Shown in pieces: positions 46,501 through 58,833 of a DNA stretch of 64,000 nt. The notes under the pieces are model-generated. The model was given only the letters and a program-made list of their open reading frames with translations, was not told the DNA's origin and did no database searches. This DNA comes from Pezicula radicicola (lineage: Eukaryota > Ascomycota > Leotiomycetes > Helotiales > Dermateaceae). Location of the stretch: NCBI GenBank assembly GCA_003008705.1, contig PDUO01000047.1:276506-340505 (forward strand). Direction: 5' to 3'. Numbering within the stretch: position 1 is the first letter of the stretch; each line of letters opens with the position of its first letter. The position numbers were made by a program, and so were the translations under genes.

Positions 46501-47684
46501 GTTTGATATGGAGAGTTGTTGAAAGCGGCTCCAGCAAAATTAAGAATTGCTAGTGGTGCTGGCGGAACAGGCTTGTCGCTTCCATCACCGTTGAAATAAT
46601 ATTTTGCCATGTCGTCTTTCCGGCCTTCCTTCTTTTTGGACTTCATCAGGATCGCAAACTCTTGCCGCTGCTCAGGCGTAGCTGTTTGGTAGTAAATAGA
46701 ATCGAACAATCTGACTATCCGGGAATTGTTGCAGTGATCGTCATAGAGCGTTCGAAGTGCATATGCAGTTGGCCATCGCTCAGCGTCAATGGCGTGGGTC
46801 ACGGCTGCCTCAACAATCCTGTCAGTCCTTGCCGGATCAAGCGGCCTCCGACCCACTGGTAAAGCTGGTGCTTGAGCTCGCGGCGAATGTATTTGAGGTT
46901 GGGATGCTTGGGGCGCTTGATATGCTTGAGGGGGTCCGAATGGCGACTGGTAAGATCGCTGAACTGCAGGTGCATTCTGTGCAATGAATAGAGCAGCAAT
47001 CCCCGAAGGTGAAGCTGGCTGTACTGGAGTTTGCGTAGGAAGGAAAGGCTGAATAGGCCGAAGAGGTGCCATACTTGGGTTGTTACTTCTAGTATCGTTA
47101 CTCTGAGCTTGTGTCTGAGCCTGTGGGGGCTCAGGACTCGGCTCAGGAGCTGGAATGGTGGTCTGTTCAATAGGCGTCGCAGGCGGGAGTTGTTCGACTA
47201 CTGGGGAAGTCTGCTCAATTTGCTCAACGCTAGAAGTTGTTTCGTCCAGCTCTCGCTCAAGTCTGCTCAAAAGTGATTCCTGCACCGGCTCTTGTTCTGC
47301 CATGGGCTCTGCGACAGGCGTAGCCACACGAGTAGGCTCTGGTGTCATTTCGGAATCCGTCATGGAGTTTGCCAGCGCCGAACCCGTCTTTCTCGCAGCT
47401 GGAGCATATCTCGCACTATCCGCACTCCCAGCTCTTGCGCTCTTCATGATCTTGAGACTCGGTCGCGTGCCCAAGGGAGCCATGTTCGCAACAACGCCAT
47501 GCCTCGCGATGCCTGCATCCGCAAAACTCGGTCGCGGGGCGGGTAACGGTGGTTCCACCCATCTCTCCATAAACGTCTTTGGACGTTCCGCAGCATCTGC
47601 CGTCGAGCTCGCAGAGTTACTGGAACCATTGGCAGGCACAAATGGACTGGAGATGCGCGACCGCGTCGGCCTTGGGGTGCTCAT
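43507..47684 (-). CDS. RCO1: double-PHD-finger protein, Rco1-like (Rpd3S histone deacetylase subunit)
   Basis: Six exons: 47684-45505, 45265-45175, 44925-44582, 44532-44074, 44021-43829 and 43764-43507; all junctions are in phase, 1,174 residues. The first 750 residues are Ser/Pro/Gln-rich, with one ordered island (PLDPARTDRIVEAAVTHAID). PHD1 (about 762-810) has C-x2-C spacing in YCSSCGGNGDLVCCDGC, then FHLKC and WFCNEC. PHD2 (about 893-940) starts FILCNLCHKSASSPDRM and ends WRCPAH. Two PHDs separated by about 80 residues is the Rco1 plan. In yeast Rco1 helps recruit the Rpd3S deacetylase to transcribed chromatin and, with Eaf3, reads nucleosomes. Introns 1 and 2 are unusually long for this window (239 and 249 bp) and isolate a 91-base exon (KKKGGTAGISRAGGERSPVG). 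An acceptor at about 47742 suggests a further intron in the 5' leader. The Rco1 assignment rests on architecture; another PHD protein is possible. Confidence 0.8.
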
Positions 47685-48762
47685 TTTGAGCGTCGCCTCC
47701 GAGGGATCCTTTTCGAGGTTGCGACCACGATTCGACGATGCCTATGAAATTGTTAGCTCAGGGGTCCAATACAAAGAAGCAAGAGCAAGTACTTGTCTAT
47801 ATTATGGAATAAATTAGGATGGACAGCAGTCGTGATTGTGGTCGTGGGACGCCACTGGGAGGCCGGGGGGGTAATGTCTGAAGGGAGAGGTTCTGAGGTT
47901 CGCGAGTCTCTCCAAGCGAGAATTTCAGGAGAAGAGACCCACTAAAAAGGAACCATACGAATATAACCCTGGGTGAAAGGGCAAACTCTGCTGCACACGA
48001 GAAGGGGGGAGGAGAATGCAGTAAGTTGCTAGGGAGATTCTTCTGTTGTGGGAATTATCCGTCGGTTTTGAGTCGGTTTCTTTAGAATTCTCTCGGAATT
48101 TGCTGTGTTGCACTTCGTACGTACCTAGAAATACGCTGTCTTTCTCCGCCAGCTGGAAAGGGGGGTTGCCGGGAGGACTGTATGTACCGGTTATTTGCAA
48201 GACCTATCTACTGTACAGTACAGGAACAGGGCTATTTACGACATAGCAGTTAGGGACCAGAATTACAACAGCACTAAGCAGCAACCAATTCTTTCATCAT
48301 GAATCATCAAAATTCGAATAATCTTCGACCTGTGGCGCATTAATGCTGATTCCTTTTGAGTCATCCTTTGTCTCTCAAGTCGTGCTGCGCCCCTCTTTGG
48401 TTCTCGACTCCTCGTAAGCAACCGACGGCAGAGAAGTAGAATGGCCCGGGAAAAGAAGAACGAATGTCACTCGATATCAATATGAAGTATTCTGCTGCAT
48501 ATCTCTTAAATTCCGAGAAGCGTTACTGCCCCCTATCCTGTAATGTGCCATATGAAAAGAGCTTCCACCGAGTTGAGACACAAGACATGATCATCCGTGT
48601 TTGCCTCAACGAACGAGGCCAAGTACAGTTAGAGCAAGAGTTGCTTGACAAGCCCCGTGGCAGTTGTCGGCAGCAAGGGAAAAAGTTATGAGAAAGAAGG
48701 CATGTTGCCCTTCAGAATACCCGAATAACCATCTGGAGGGTTACATAAAGTTGTCAGGTACT
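47685..48762. other. promoter region of the Rco1-like gene
   Basis: About 1.1 kb between the EBP1-like stop and the Rco1-like start, both on the minus strand. A CTAAC branch and catag acceptor near 47742 point to a leader intron. Short frames at 47925-48246 and 48464-48691 have no domain. Confidence 0.5.
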
Positions 48763-50231
48763 CTACTCTTCGTCACTGCTCTCTTCTTCTTCTTCGCCCG
48801 CTGCTGCGGCCTTCTTTGCTGGCTTCTTCTTCTTCTTGGATTTGTTCTTGGCCTTGACGTCTTTAGCCAAAGGTTGCTCCAAGATCTTGAGGACTTCCTC
48901 GTCGGTAATCTTCTTGTCGGTCTTGTACTTGGACAGATCAGGGGAAGGAGGAGCAGCAAGACGTTGGAGACCATTCTTGGTGATCGCTGTACTTTGTTAG
49001 TGAAGACACACCAAGTTTATGAAATTTTACGTACCAATGGTGGTCAGTAGTCGGCCGACAGCTGCGCCATCCTTGTCTCCGACAACTTCATATTGTCTAA
49101 AGACGTTACCTCGAACACACTCGACAACGCCAACCTTAGCATCTCGCTCGTCCTCGAGTTGTCTCAAACTGAATGGGAAAGTACCAAACTTCTTGACAAC
49201 CTCGTTGAGGATCTTCTTAGAGCTAGGACGCTTCAAAGCGTAGGTAAGAGTTGTACGACGGTGCAGGGTTGGTCTGTTCTCTAAGGTCTTAATCTTTCCG
49301 CTTCCGAGAGATACACCCATCTCGACACCCCATACCTCTCCGACCTCTGGGGTACCATCACCCTTGCCACCTTCATGAGGAGCCAACACAATCTTCTTGG
49401 TTGGGACCTCAATCTCGTTACGCTCAAATTGCCAGGAGGTGGTAGCCTCGACTAGATTGCAGTCGTAGCTCTTCACTACCTTCTCGAGTATGGAAGTAAT
49501 CTTGCTTTGGGTGGGGGCCTTGATCTTTGCAGCCTTGGCCTTCTCCTCTTCGTCCTTTGCAAGTAGTCCAGGTGGGACCATCAAGCGCAGAAGAACCTCA
49601 TTCGCATAGTGTGTTGCGAGCAGCAGGTCTGCCTCACGACCACTAATCTCGCCACTTGTGTTCTCAGCAGTGGGGATCAGGATCGTGTCGCAAACGATTG
49701 TTCCAAAGCCATCAATCTGGGCACCTAGTTGGATCTTAATAACATCTCCAGCTTTGAGTTCAACTGCCGCTTCTGCCTCGTCTGAGGTGAGAGGGGTATA
49801 TGGGGTGACGAAAGAAGTTGGAGAGACGGTCGTTGGGTGTGAAATGCCTATGTAGATTGGTTAGCAATATATTTTGAGGTTCTGGGGCGCAGGTATGAAT
49901 GACCTTTTGCGATTTTCTTGCCCCGGTAGACTTTTGCAATTTCTTCGTCAAGGAGCTTGTCTCCCTTCTCGCAAATGGTAACAATCTTCTCGCCGGCAAC
50001 GCAGAGAGCAGTAACGTCAGCGAGGACCTTCTGGGAGATCTGAGCGGCACTCTTATACTTGGTAAGAGTATCGGGGTTGTTGAGGGAGTAATCTGTGCAT
50101 CACCGAGTCAATTTATGTTGCTTGAGTTTGCTGGCATGACGACCCCGCTATGGGTTTGGTGGGGGTGTTTTGGCAGAGAAAACAAGGGAAATTCACGTAC
50201 CAGTCTCCTCGGCCTCTTTCTTTTCAGCCAT
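48763..50231 (-). CDS. EBP1/PA2G4-like protein (42-kDa curved-DNA-binding type)
   Basis: Four exons: 50231-50201, 50092-49904, 49847-49035 and 48986-48763; 418 residues, all in phase. It has the pita-bread fold of M24 methionine aminopeptidases without the full metal ligands. It begins MAEKKEAEETDYSLNNPDTL and continues ISQKVLADVTALCVAGEKI, ISHPTTVSPTSFVTPYTPL and GDVIKIQLGAQIDGF, where the peptidase metal aspartates are not conserved. ELKAGDVIKI-type and RPSSKKILNEVVKKFGTFPF segments are typical of EBP1. The C-terminus is a Lys-rich then acidic tail (KSKKKKKPAKK, ESSDEE). Relatives bind ribosomes near the exit tunnel and nucleic acids and link growth signalling to ribosome production (human PA2G4, fission yeast 42-kDa protein). 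The 490-bp divergent promoter is shared with the SNF5-family gene. Confidence 0.9.
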
Positions 50232-50721
50232 AGTTGTGGATGTTGCTAAATGAATGGGAATTTGAAAGAATCTGGGGGGGGGAGGGGATTTCGGGATGTG
50301 ACGTGGGATTGTTGTAGAGTGTAGAGGGGGAGATGTCAAGGTCTTCGAGGCGCCCGAGGGCTGGTAAGTAGTAACTTGATTGTGGGCGTTTAGTGACGCT
50401 ACCCCTGTAGGTATGTGGCATCCATGTTGTGCACACCTACCGTACCGCCGTACTCTCTCGTGTCTCTCGCCCGGCTTCCGTACTCGTACCCTTCACGCCT
50501 CGCACGCCCACGCCGCCTTTATTCCAACCTCCCTTCTGTCTCGTGGCGAGAGAGCCTCGTGAGCCGTGGAGGTTAACGTACGGTAGAAAAAACACGCTAA
50601 AGCCACTCTCACCATTTGACGCGCTCTACCTCCCATCACCAGTCACCACGCATCAAAGTATTCACTTCCTCGGTTATTAATACATAATACCGGTCGCGTT
50701 GCGATCGCGAATGCGCCTGCG
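50232..50721. promoter_or_regulatory. bidirectional promoter between EBP1-like and SNF5-family genes
   Basis: 490 bp separate two divergent start codons. The right half (about 50430-50560) is C/T-rich on the plus strand, the usual fungal leader signature. Short open frames here (50224-50680) are not supported. An out-of-frame ATG at 50711 lies 11 bases before the SNF5 start and would make a small overlapping upstream frame. Confidence 0.6.
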
Positions 50722-52943
50722 ATGGCGCCCAACTCCCAGGAGGCCTCCCCAGGCTCTGCTCCCGAACCACCATCAGCAGCTACTGCACAAGGAGCATCAA
50801 CCTCCTCAACCTCCTTGCCTCAGCGAGAACGTCCGCCATTAGACAAGATCCTTCTCAACCAATACGTGAATCGGGATTTACTACACACCGCAGCTTTACT
50901 CGATGATCAGGAGGTGAGGGCGGCACGCTACCAGAGCAAGCATGGCGAAGTCGAGGATTACAGGAAGATACGAAATGACTATCGACCGTGGTTCCCCCCA
51001 AGCAAATTGTTTGGCACAGGTTACAATGGATATGGCAATGGACACACAGAAGGGCCAACGAGGATTGTGTATCCGGCGGCGAAACCGAGGCTTGGGCACA
51101 GGACGACGGGCAAACAACGAATAAAGCGCAAAGATATGGCCAAGCAGGCAGACCAGGTGGAAGTTCTGATGCCCGTGCGGATAGATGTTGATTATGACAA
51201 GATCAAACTTCGAGATACGTTCACTTGGAACTTTCAGGATCGCCTAACTTCAAAGGAGCTGTTTGCGCATCAGCTCGTAGAGGACCTCGGGCTATCTGCA
51301 CCCCTTGCGGACCCCGTTTACGAGCAAGTCAAGAATCAGCTTACTGAGCAACTGCAAGATTTCTATCCCCATAACAACATTGAAGAGCCGGCTCTAGACC
51401 CAGAATTACCGTATGCTGCATATAAGAACGACGAAATGCGAATTTTGATTAAGCTGAACATCACGATTGGCCCCTTAACGCTAGAGGATAAGTTTGAATG
51501 GGACATAAATAACCCTCTCAATTCGCCCGAAGAGTTCGCGCAGGGTATGGCAAGAGATTTATCATTATCTGGAGAATTCACTACGGCCATAGCGCATTGC
51601 ATACGAGAACAAAGTCACCTGTTCACCCGCGCTTTATTTATTGTTGGGCATCCGATGGATGGTCGACCATTAGACGATGCGGATCTAATTGCTGCTTTTC
51701 TCCCGTCACCTATTCCAAGTGTATTTCGACCACAGCAGCAAGCGAAAGAGTACGCACCATATCTATATGAATTGACTGATGCCGATTTGGAGAGAAATGA
51801 AGTAATATTTTCAAGAGAGCAGAGACGCCAGAAACGTTCTGTTAATCGGAGAGGAGGACCAACCCTTCCCGATTTCAAGGATAGACAAAGGACAGTCCGG
51901 ACACTTGTTGTGTCTTCGGTGATTCCAAATGCCGCAGAAAATATTGAAGATAGTCGACTTTACAAGCGTGTTGGTGGACCTTCGGGTAGAGGGAAACGCG
52001 CAGCTGGACTTGGAGATCTCACAGATTCTTCGGAAAGTGAAGATTCATCGCCTGAGTCCCCTGCCATTCCACAAGTCCAACAGGGCACAGCCAGGACGAG
52101 AGGAATCCGAGGCGCAGCTACTGCAGCTCAGCAAAGGATGGCGAATATAGGACGATCAGAAACGCCTGAGGCCCTCCAAGCACATCATCACGAGACGAGA
52201 ACATCGAGGCGGTCCGGCCGAGGTGAACTTCGTGACGAGAGTCCAGAGCCTACTCTCATTATTAAACTCCGTGTGCCAAAGGATAAGTTGAAGGCCTTCG
52301 AGAGAGGACAGAGGATAGCACCCGCCAATGCACGATCTTCAAACTTACGACAGACACCCTCATTCAACCGAGCTGGGTCGGGTGTAGGTACACCTGTTCC
52401 TGGGTCTATGGGCCCTCCCTCTACACCTGGAATGCAGAATCAACAACTAGCGACTACGACTGCGACTACGCCAAATCCTCAAGCTCAAATTGGCCGGGTG
52501 GATGCCCCGCCTCCTGCAGGACCAGGGCAAATACAACCTCCAGCAGTAAGTTCATATTTCTAATGCCATCTACCATTTTAATTTTTAAATGTTATTTAAC
52601 ACATATCCAGCCTCCGCCACCCGCCTGGCTCACCCAAGGCCTCCAAACGCTTCTGTCATCCTATCCAACAGATCGGTTTGAAGGCATGATGCGCTACTCT
52701 CCCGTTAATGTCGACACAGACATGCCCACGGCTGCTCCACCGGCGGGTGCACCCATTCCTCCAAACATCAAATGGATGTACCTTCCCCGTATTAGATGTC
52801 ACGACTGCCCTGGCAAACTATACACTCCTGGACCTGATACGACAGTTGGCAATTTCGAGGTACATCTAAAGAATCGGCAGCATCGGGAGAAGGTCGATGC
52901 TAGGCTTCAGGCTGCAAAGGCAGGAAGTTCGCTCTCTCAGTGA
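50722..52943 (+). CDS. SNF5: SNF5/SMARCB1-family chromatin remodelling subunit
   Basis: Two exons: 50722-52545 and 52611-52943 (65-bp intron, donor gtaagt, acceptor tccag), 718 residues. The SNF5 domain holds two tandem repeats: PVRIDVDYDKIKLRDTFTWN (about 151-213) and ILIKLNITIGPLTLEDKFEW (about 241-307). Upstream is NQYVNRDLLHTAALLDDQE. The middle is charged and Ser-rich. KLRVPKDKLKAFERG (about 515) is a second short conserved motif. The C-terminal exon has a zinc-finger-like segment, PRIRCHDCPGKLYTPGPD, followed by FEVHLKNRQHREKVDAR, as in filamentous-fungal SNF5 proteins. The protein is a core subunit of SWI/SNF (Snf5) or RSC (Sfh1), contacting the nucleosome acidic patch. The length fits Snf5 better, but Sfh1 cannot be excluded. 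Confidence 0.88.
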
Positions 52944-55296
52944 GACCTTCTTTGATTGAAAAGTTTTTGTATGATAATGTACGTTTCATGTTGATGGATT
53001 TTTGTATGGGGTGGTGTGGTGCTCTTGGAGTACTTCTGGAAATGGTGCACCAAAGGCAGTATGGAGTTCTCTTGTTCGTGAATATTTACCTATGCATACA
53101 CACGGTACAGCTTACTGCTAGTAGGATAGATCAAGGGATTAAGAGAAGGAGTGATTCGGATTAGAAAGATGGGGTTGTTGGAATACCAATGGCAAGATTC
53201 TGAACATTTCTCGCTCCAAGCCTGAAGGTAGTGTCAAAATCCAAGTCTTTTCTCGCATTCTTCATTCTGAGTTACTGGAACCAATTTTGCTCTCAAAGTG
53301 TCAAGTAAAGCGCCAGATATGGCTGGATCAGGTTATGTTGGGAGGAGTAGTTCAGACCAAGTGGCCTAAAAGTGTTTTTTCAATCATTGCTGTTAATTAC
53401 CTATATTAGGCTTATGGCGCGAATAAAGAACGACAACATGACCTACCCTATGAAGGACGGTCTCGCATATTTTCATTGTTTGTCTCGTGTTTCCATTCCT
53501 TCGCGTTGTTCAGATTTCCTCGGGTCAAAAGTGTTTTCGTCAAAAAAGGCCTGCTCGCTTCACGAGATAATTAGCTCGCTTGCAACCTATAAATGAGAGC
53601 ACTGGATGTTTCTGTTTAACGGTGGAAGTTCTGTAGACTATCAGTTAGGGTTATATTTGGATCAGGATGTGGTTGCTGTCTACTAGTGTGGAGTAGATAT
53701 CTTCCCTATGAAGAAGCGACTTTCGAGGAGTAACTTAGTGGGAATAATTAGCTCGCTAGACTTTTTCTGGTAAGAACCGTAAAAACCCAGCATTATATAA
53801 ATATCAGATATAATCCAAGTCACAGTCGCCGTGGTCTTAATTTTGTAGCGTGACATGGACACTGACCCGGACTTTCCGAGTACATTCCAAGGCTGCAAAA
53901 TATTTCAGATCGAGGTAGAGAGTTTGTGCATAAGCGACTGAGTCGGGAACAGGTTACACAGACGCATTCCATTGCAGGTGTTACTGGGGATCCATGAAAA
54001 AGGTTGTTCGTTGTGTTGGAGCATTCTGTTCTTTGCTTGGGGACTCCGAGTCAGACCCTGAACTCAGGAGAGCTACTCGCACTATTAGGGTTCGGGGTAG
54101 GGAGGTGAGGTCGGTCACGTGCTTTACTAAACGAGCGGTACCCGAGAGGGCTAAACTTTTCCTGGATGACTTAAGCAGGGGCTTAGTGTCCACCGGTTCC
54201 CGTGGGCCACCTCCAAAACTTGCCTCCACCCAGAGAATTCTCACCGCTGCACAAAGACCACCAGATGAATTAAATTCCCAACCACGTCAACATTGACGAC
54301 TCGGAGCGTCCATCGACGTGTTGCCCGACGGTTTGCGACATATATACGTCTTTTTAGCGAGCCCCTGACTTATCTGCAGATGGATGGGAAGGCTGGCTAA
54401 GGCTGAACGAGTCAACAAAGACTTACTGCACGTCCTGGGCTGCTAAGAGATGATGCGCCGTTTTCACATCTGCTCCAGGGCTGTTCTGCTATCGAGAGAG
54501 AATTGCATTTCAATTTACTGCGTTTCTTTTGGGCTGATATAAAGGCTCAGATTGCCATGACGAGTCTTCAGAGTGTCAGCCTTCTCCCACGAGGCTCGCT
54601 CAGATGCGCCTTGCCAGACCTTTGTGGCGGCTGTGATATTGCATACTGCATCATGAAATGACTACCCAATTAAATACTCAATTTATTGTGCTCATTGCGA
54701 GCTTTCGAAAGAGTACACGAACGTTGGGTAATTCTCAAGGGCTGCGGTGTTCTGTCGACGTGGGAAGGGTGGGCATGCAGAGGGTGGAGCTGCTTGACGA
54801 GGACAACCGACAACGAACGGGGCTAGAGCTGCCGCCGCTAAGCACTCCCTCACAACCACCCGGGACCTCTCAAAAAGAATCCTTCCCTCCTGACGCGACA
54901 TTGACCACCTCCCTCCACAACCATCATTCCCCCATCCTCCACCACGCTCCATCAACACCACTCCCACCACATCGTGTGTCACCATCCTATGCGACGAGCT
55001 TAGCGATTCGAGAGCCAAGTGGACGCGTCGAGAGTTACGCCCCATCTGTGAGTGCCCGCTTCTGTGTATACTTCTGAGCGTTGGCGTGCAATTGTTGCTT
55101 TGGATCTCCTTTGGCATTCCAACCTTACCTCAGAAAACCCTCGCAACACTTCTACAGCATATCAAATCCATCTGCAGAGCTATAAAAAAAACTACTACTT
55201 CTGTATTAAGTACGCCGAGTCTAACAGCCCGCTTCTTCCCCAGGTTCTCCGACATACACAGGACTTACCTGGACCTTCCGCCGTCCAACCCACAAG
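52944..55296. other. intergenic region between SNF5-family and Itc1-like genes
   Basis: A 2.35-kb gap with no convincing gene. Overlapping frames on both strands at 53981-54296 and 54658-55117 lack domains. The last few hundred bases are C/T-rich and are probably the long leader of the Itc1-like gene. Confidence 0.5.
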
Positions 55297-58200
55297 ATGG
55301 TGAGTATACCTGATTGCAAACCCACCATGCGACTCCAACTAAGTCTGCCAGGTTCTCTTCAAGCGGAAACCCGTCCAGTACGTGTCGAAGCCGGAAATTG
55401 ACAGTGACGATACCGATGTAGGTTTCGCGCAATATCCCATATATTCTGTGGCACAAGGGCTGATAGATGGGCCTAGGTCTGGGTTATTAAGAAGACTGGG
55501 GAGATATTCGCCGACTATGAAGCATATCTCAATCGGTGTGTCCCTTTGCTTCCGGAGCTTCCACCAAGTGCTAACAGTTTTTGCAGCATGGACTTTTACA
55601 AGCAGGTTAGTACGCAGCGGCGCATTATATGATCAGGACTAACAGAATCCCAGCGACGATTCATCTGCCAGATTACGGGACATTCAGCGCTCACATTTTT
55701 CGACGCGCTTCAAAGCGAGGTAAGTAAATCTGGGGTACGAAAGGCACGCCGAAACTAATCGCATTTAGTTAAATGGCGCCGAACAAGTAGATGAAGCTTT
55801 CCCTGAAGCACTCAAGGGCCCTATCCTGCGACGAGTCCAATTTCAGACGGTTTCGCGAATCGATACCTTGGTTGATCTTATTTTCGAGGAGTATCGAGCC
55901 GATTACTACCCCGGAGAGCAGGTTACTGTACATGTGGTCACTGGCGAGCGCCTCACGGGTATTGTGAGGGACAAGACGCGGTTTGGACCAAAGATTCTGC
56001 CAAACGGCGAGACTAGTGCACCATTTTCACGGTACTTTGTCAGTCTGGACAATCGCCCAACAGAAGAAGCAGTGGTTGATGATTCGCACATTACGCGAGA
56101 CCGCAAGATCTTTACCAAGCAGGTTCTGAGGTCTTTCATCAAGAAAACTGTTACGCGAGAGGCATGGACTGGCGCTCCCTGGCTGGTTAAGCCGGACGTT
56201 GCTAGCCAGTATCACATCGATACTCGTGTTCCTCCACACCTACGATTCGAAAGCAAAGCGGCAGAGAGAAAACAATTGCAAGCTCAGAAGAAGAATGGAG
56301 GGGTACTTGAGTACGATGGAATGGTGGGCAGCTTCCCCGGACAGGCTCAAGCTCAATTACCGCAACTCAAGCCTGCACCAAAGAGTCACAAGAGCAAGCA
56401 GCAGCAGATTAAGCTGGCACAGAGTAAGCAGCAGTCATCTTTGAATCCAGGTCCTTCGGGTCCTCCACCACCAATGCCCCCAAACCAAAACCCTCCTCTC
56501 GTTTTCTATCCTCCCCAATTTCCACCTACACAATTTCCAAATGCACCCCAATATCAATCTCACACATTTCAAGCCAACCCTTTTCAAGGGCAACAAGTCA
56601 TGCCTCTTCATGCCAACGGAGGACCACCACAACAACCTTATCCATCACCCTATGCTCCTGGCCCCCCTCACTTCACCCACTACCAGAACGCCCATTACAA
56701 CTATCCTCCCCCACAAAATTTCCAACCGCCTCCTCCACCGCCACCACCAGCTATCAAGTATCCAATCGAGGATTTGGAGGTTCCCCCCAGGATCAATGGT
56801 CCAGTTCGGCCAGCCTTGAAATACTTATCGCAAGATACCCCTCGTATGTCGAAAGAAGAGGCAGGAAAAATCACGGAAGGAAATGGCATTCTGATGAAGT
56901 CAGTTGGACCATTACTGGAGTCATGGAACACACTTAACGTTTACTGCGAGGTTGTCAAGCTTGATTCCTTCACTTTTGACGACTTTGTCGAAGCAATGCA
57001 ATTCTCTGCGGACGATGTGGATTGTGAATTGTTTGTCGAAGCACATTGCGCTGCATTGAAACTTCTCGTCTCCCCAGAAGCCGATGGCGGAAAACTCCAG
57101 GTCACACTAAAGAATATGCCTAGCGAGGACGATGAAGACTCTGAGGATGACAGTGCTCCTCCCACACCAACTCCAGAGCCAGAACCGCAACCAAAGGGTC
57201 GGGCGACAAGAAGTAGTCTTGCAAAGGCCGAGGCGGAGGCTCTCAAGGCGCAAGCAGCGATGCCCGAGAAGGAAGAGCCAAAGATTAGGCACCGCGCCGA
57301 GGAGATGGTGGCCGAGCATGATTGGATTGTAAGATTGAGCAAGCGTGACTTCAAGAATGGAGGATGGCAAATTATCATGATCGGATTCTTATTCCAAGTT
57401 TCCAAAGACGAGCGATTTACAGCCTCAGCTACAGAACTTCTGGAAAAGCTCACACCACTCAATATGGATCCAACACCGGAGACAGCTCGTATACAGTACG
57501 CCAAACTCGATGTAAACTATCGTATCCAGGCCCTGGACATTATTTGTGTTTTCCTGCCACAAACCAAAGCCATTCGCGGCTTTATGGAGGAGTGCAGCGA
57601 ACAGATGACAGGATTTCGTAAGGAGAAGATCAAGTGGCAGCGTGAGCGTAAGGATCTGTAAGTGTCTTCCAAGCCTATTCATAAAACTTCATATTAATAG
57701 AAAACAGCCTCGAAGAGCTTCGTTTACTCAACGAAGAGCGAAAGATCCAGCTCCCCGACAATATGCCACCTGAATCTCCGAAGTCTGAGAATGCGACTGT
57801 TAACGGTGATGTTACCATGACTGATGCTGTACCCGATGCCGAGGAAAACGAAGATGAGGTTATGGATACCGATGAAGAGACAGAGACCCATGCAACCCGG
57901 TCACTACGTCGTGCAAACGACAGAGCTGCGGAGCGCCAGCGAAAGCGCGAGGCCGATGAAGAGAAGAAAGCAAAGGCTGAAGCTGCGGCAAAGGCTCCAA
58001 AGCAAACTAAACAGTTCACGAAACTTCTCAAGGACATCGCCAAAAAGAAGGAGCAAGTGGCAAAGTGCGAAAGGGAAATTGCTATCCTTGACAACGATCT
58101 CCGTGAAGCTGATTGCCCTCGAACCAAGTGCCTAGGGAAGGACAGGTTCTGGAACCGATACTACTGGTTTGAGCGCAACGGCATGCCTTATGCAGGTCTT

Positions 58201-58833
58201 CCCAGCAGCTCAACGGCCGATGCGGGTTATGCAAATGGTTGCATTTGGGTTCAGGGTCCAGATGAGATTGAGCGGTTAGGCTACGTTGACCTCGAGAAGC
58301 CAGAATGGTTGAACGAGTACCAGGCCAAGTTTAACATGACACCACGGGCACGCAAGGAACTCGAAGAAGGACCTACCAATGTTTTTAATGCTCGTCAATG
58401 GGGCTACTTCGACACACTGGAGGATGTTGAAAAACTGATTGCATGGCTCGATACTCGTGGGTTTAACGAACTGAAGTTCAAGAAGGAAATCACCGGCTAC
58501 CGCGATCATATCACCGCCCGAATGGAAAAGCGCGCCGAGTATCTGAAGAAGGTTGAGGAAGAGATTGTCGAGACCACTACTTCCAAGCGAATGTCGACCC
58601 GCACAAAGCATCAGCAAGAAGTCCTTCCATACCGTTGTCTGCAGTGGCATAACACAACCGCTATTAAGGAACTCGGACACTTACACTCCGATCAACCCAG
58701 AGCTAGACGACCACCCAAGAAGGCAAAGGAGCTTACGCCTATGGAGGAAGACCGCTCGACGAGAAGTGAGGCGAAGGGAAAGGGTAAGAAGGAGAAGGCG
58801 TTGGGACGTCAGGGTACGAGATATCAGTTTTAG
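55297..58833 (+). CDS. ITC1: WAC/DDT/WHIM protein, Itc1-like (ISWI remodelling complex)
   Basis: Seven exons: 55297-55299 (start codon only), 55352-55417, 55477-55535, 55587-55605, 55654-55719, 55769-57657 and 57708-58833; introns 48-59 bp; 1,075 residues. Splicing reads M-VLFKRKPVQY, VWVIKKTGEIFADYEAYLNR and MDFYKQRRFICQITGHSAL. This is the WAC domain (about 1-120) found at the start of ACF1/Itc1 proteins, which binds extranucleosomal DNA. Next come a Pro/Gln-rich linker (about 270-390) and a DDT region (KSVGPLLESWNTLNVYCEVV, about 446-500) that contacts the ISWI ATPase. A charged coiled-coil stretch and a WHIM/WSD segment (DRFWNRYYWFERNGMPYAGL, about 845) complete the plan. Itc1 partners Isw2 to space nucleosomes and repress genes. 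Yeast Itc1 and animal ACF1 share this domain order. Confidence 0.88.

Noticed and set aside
47155..47817. 220-codon plus-strand frame
   Set aside because: Antisense shadow of the Rco1-like first exon. No independent evidence.
53981..54296. Overlapping 87- and 100-codon frames on both strands
   Set aside because: No domain was found, and the frames are mirror shadows of each other in a GC-richer intergenic patch.
54658..55117. Plus- and minus-strand frames of about 140 codons before the Itc1-like gene
   Set aside because: Pro/Ser/His-rich low-complexity translation of a C/T-rich leader region. A promoter/5' UTR explains it.
56941..57504. 187-codon minus-strand frame, Ser-rich
   Set aside because: Antisense shadow of the Itc1-like exon 6, which has homology and correct splice phases.
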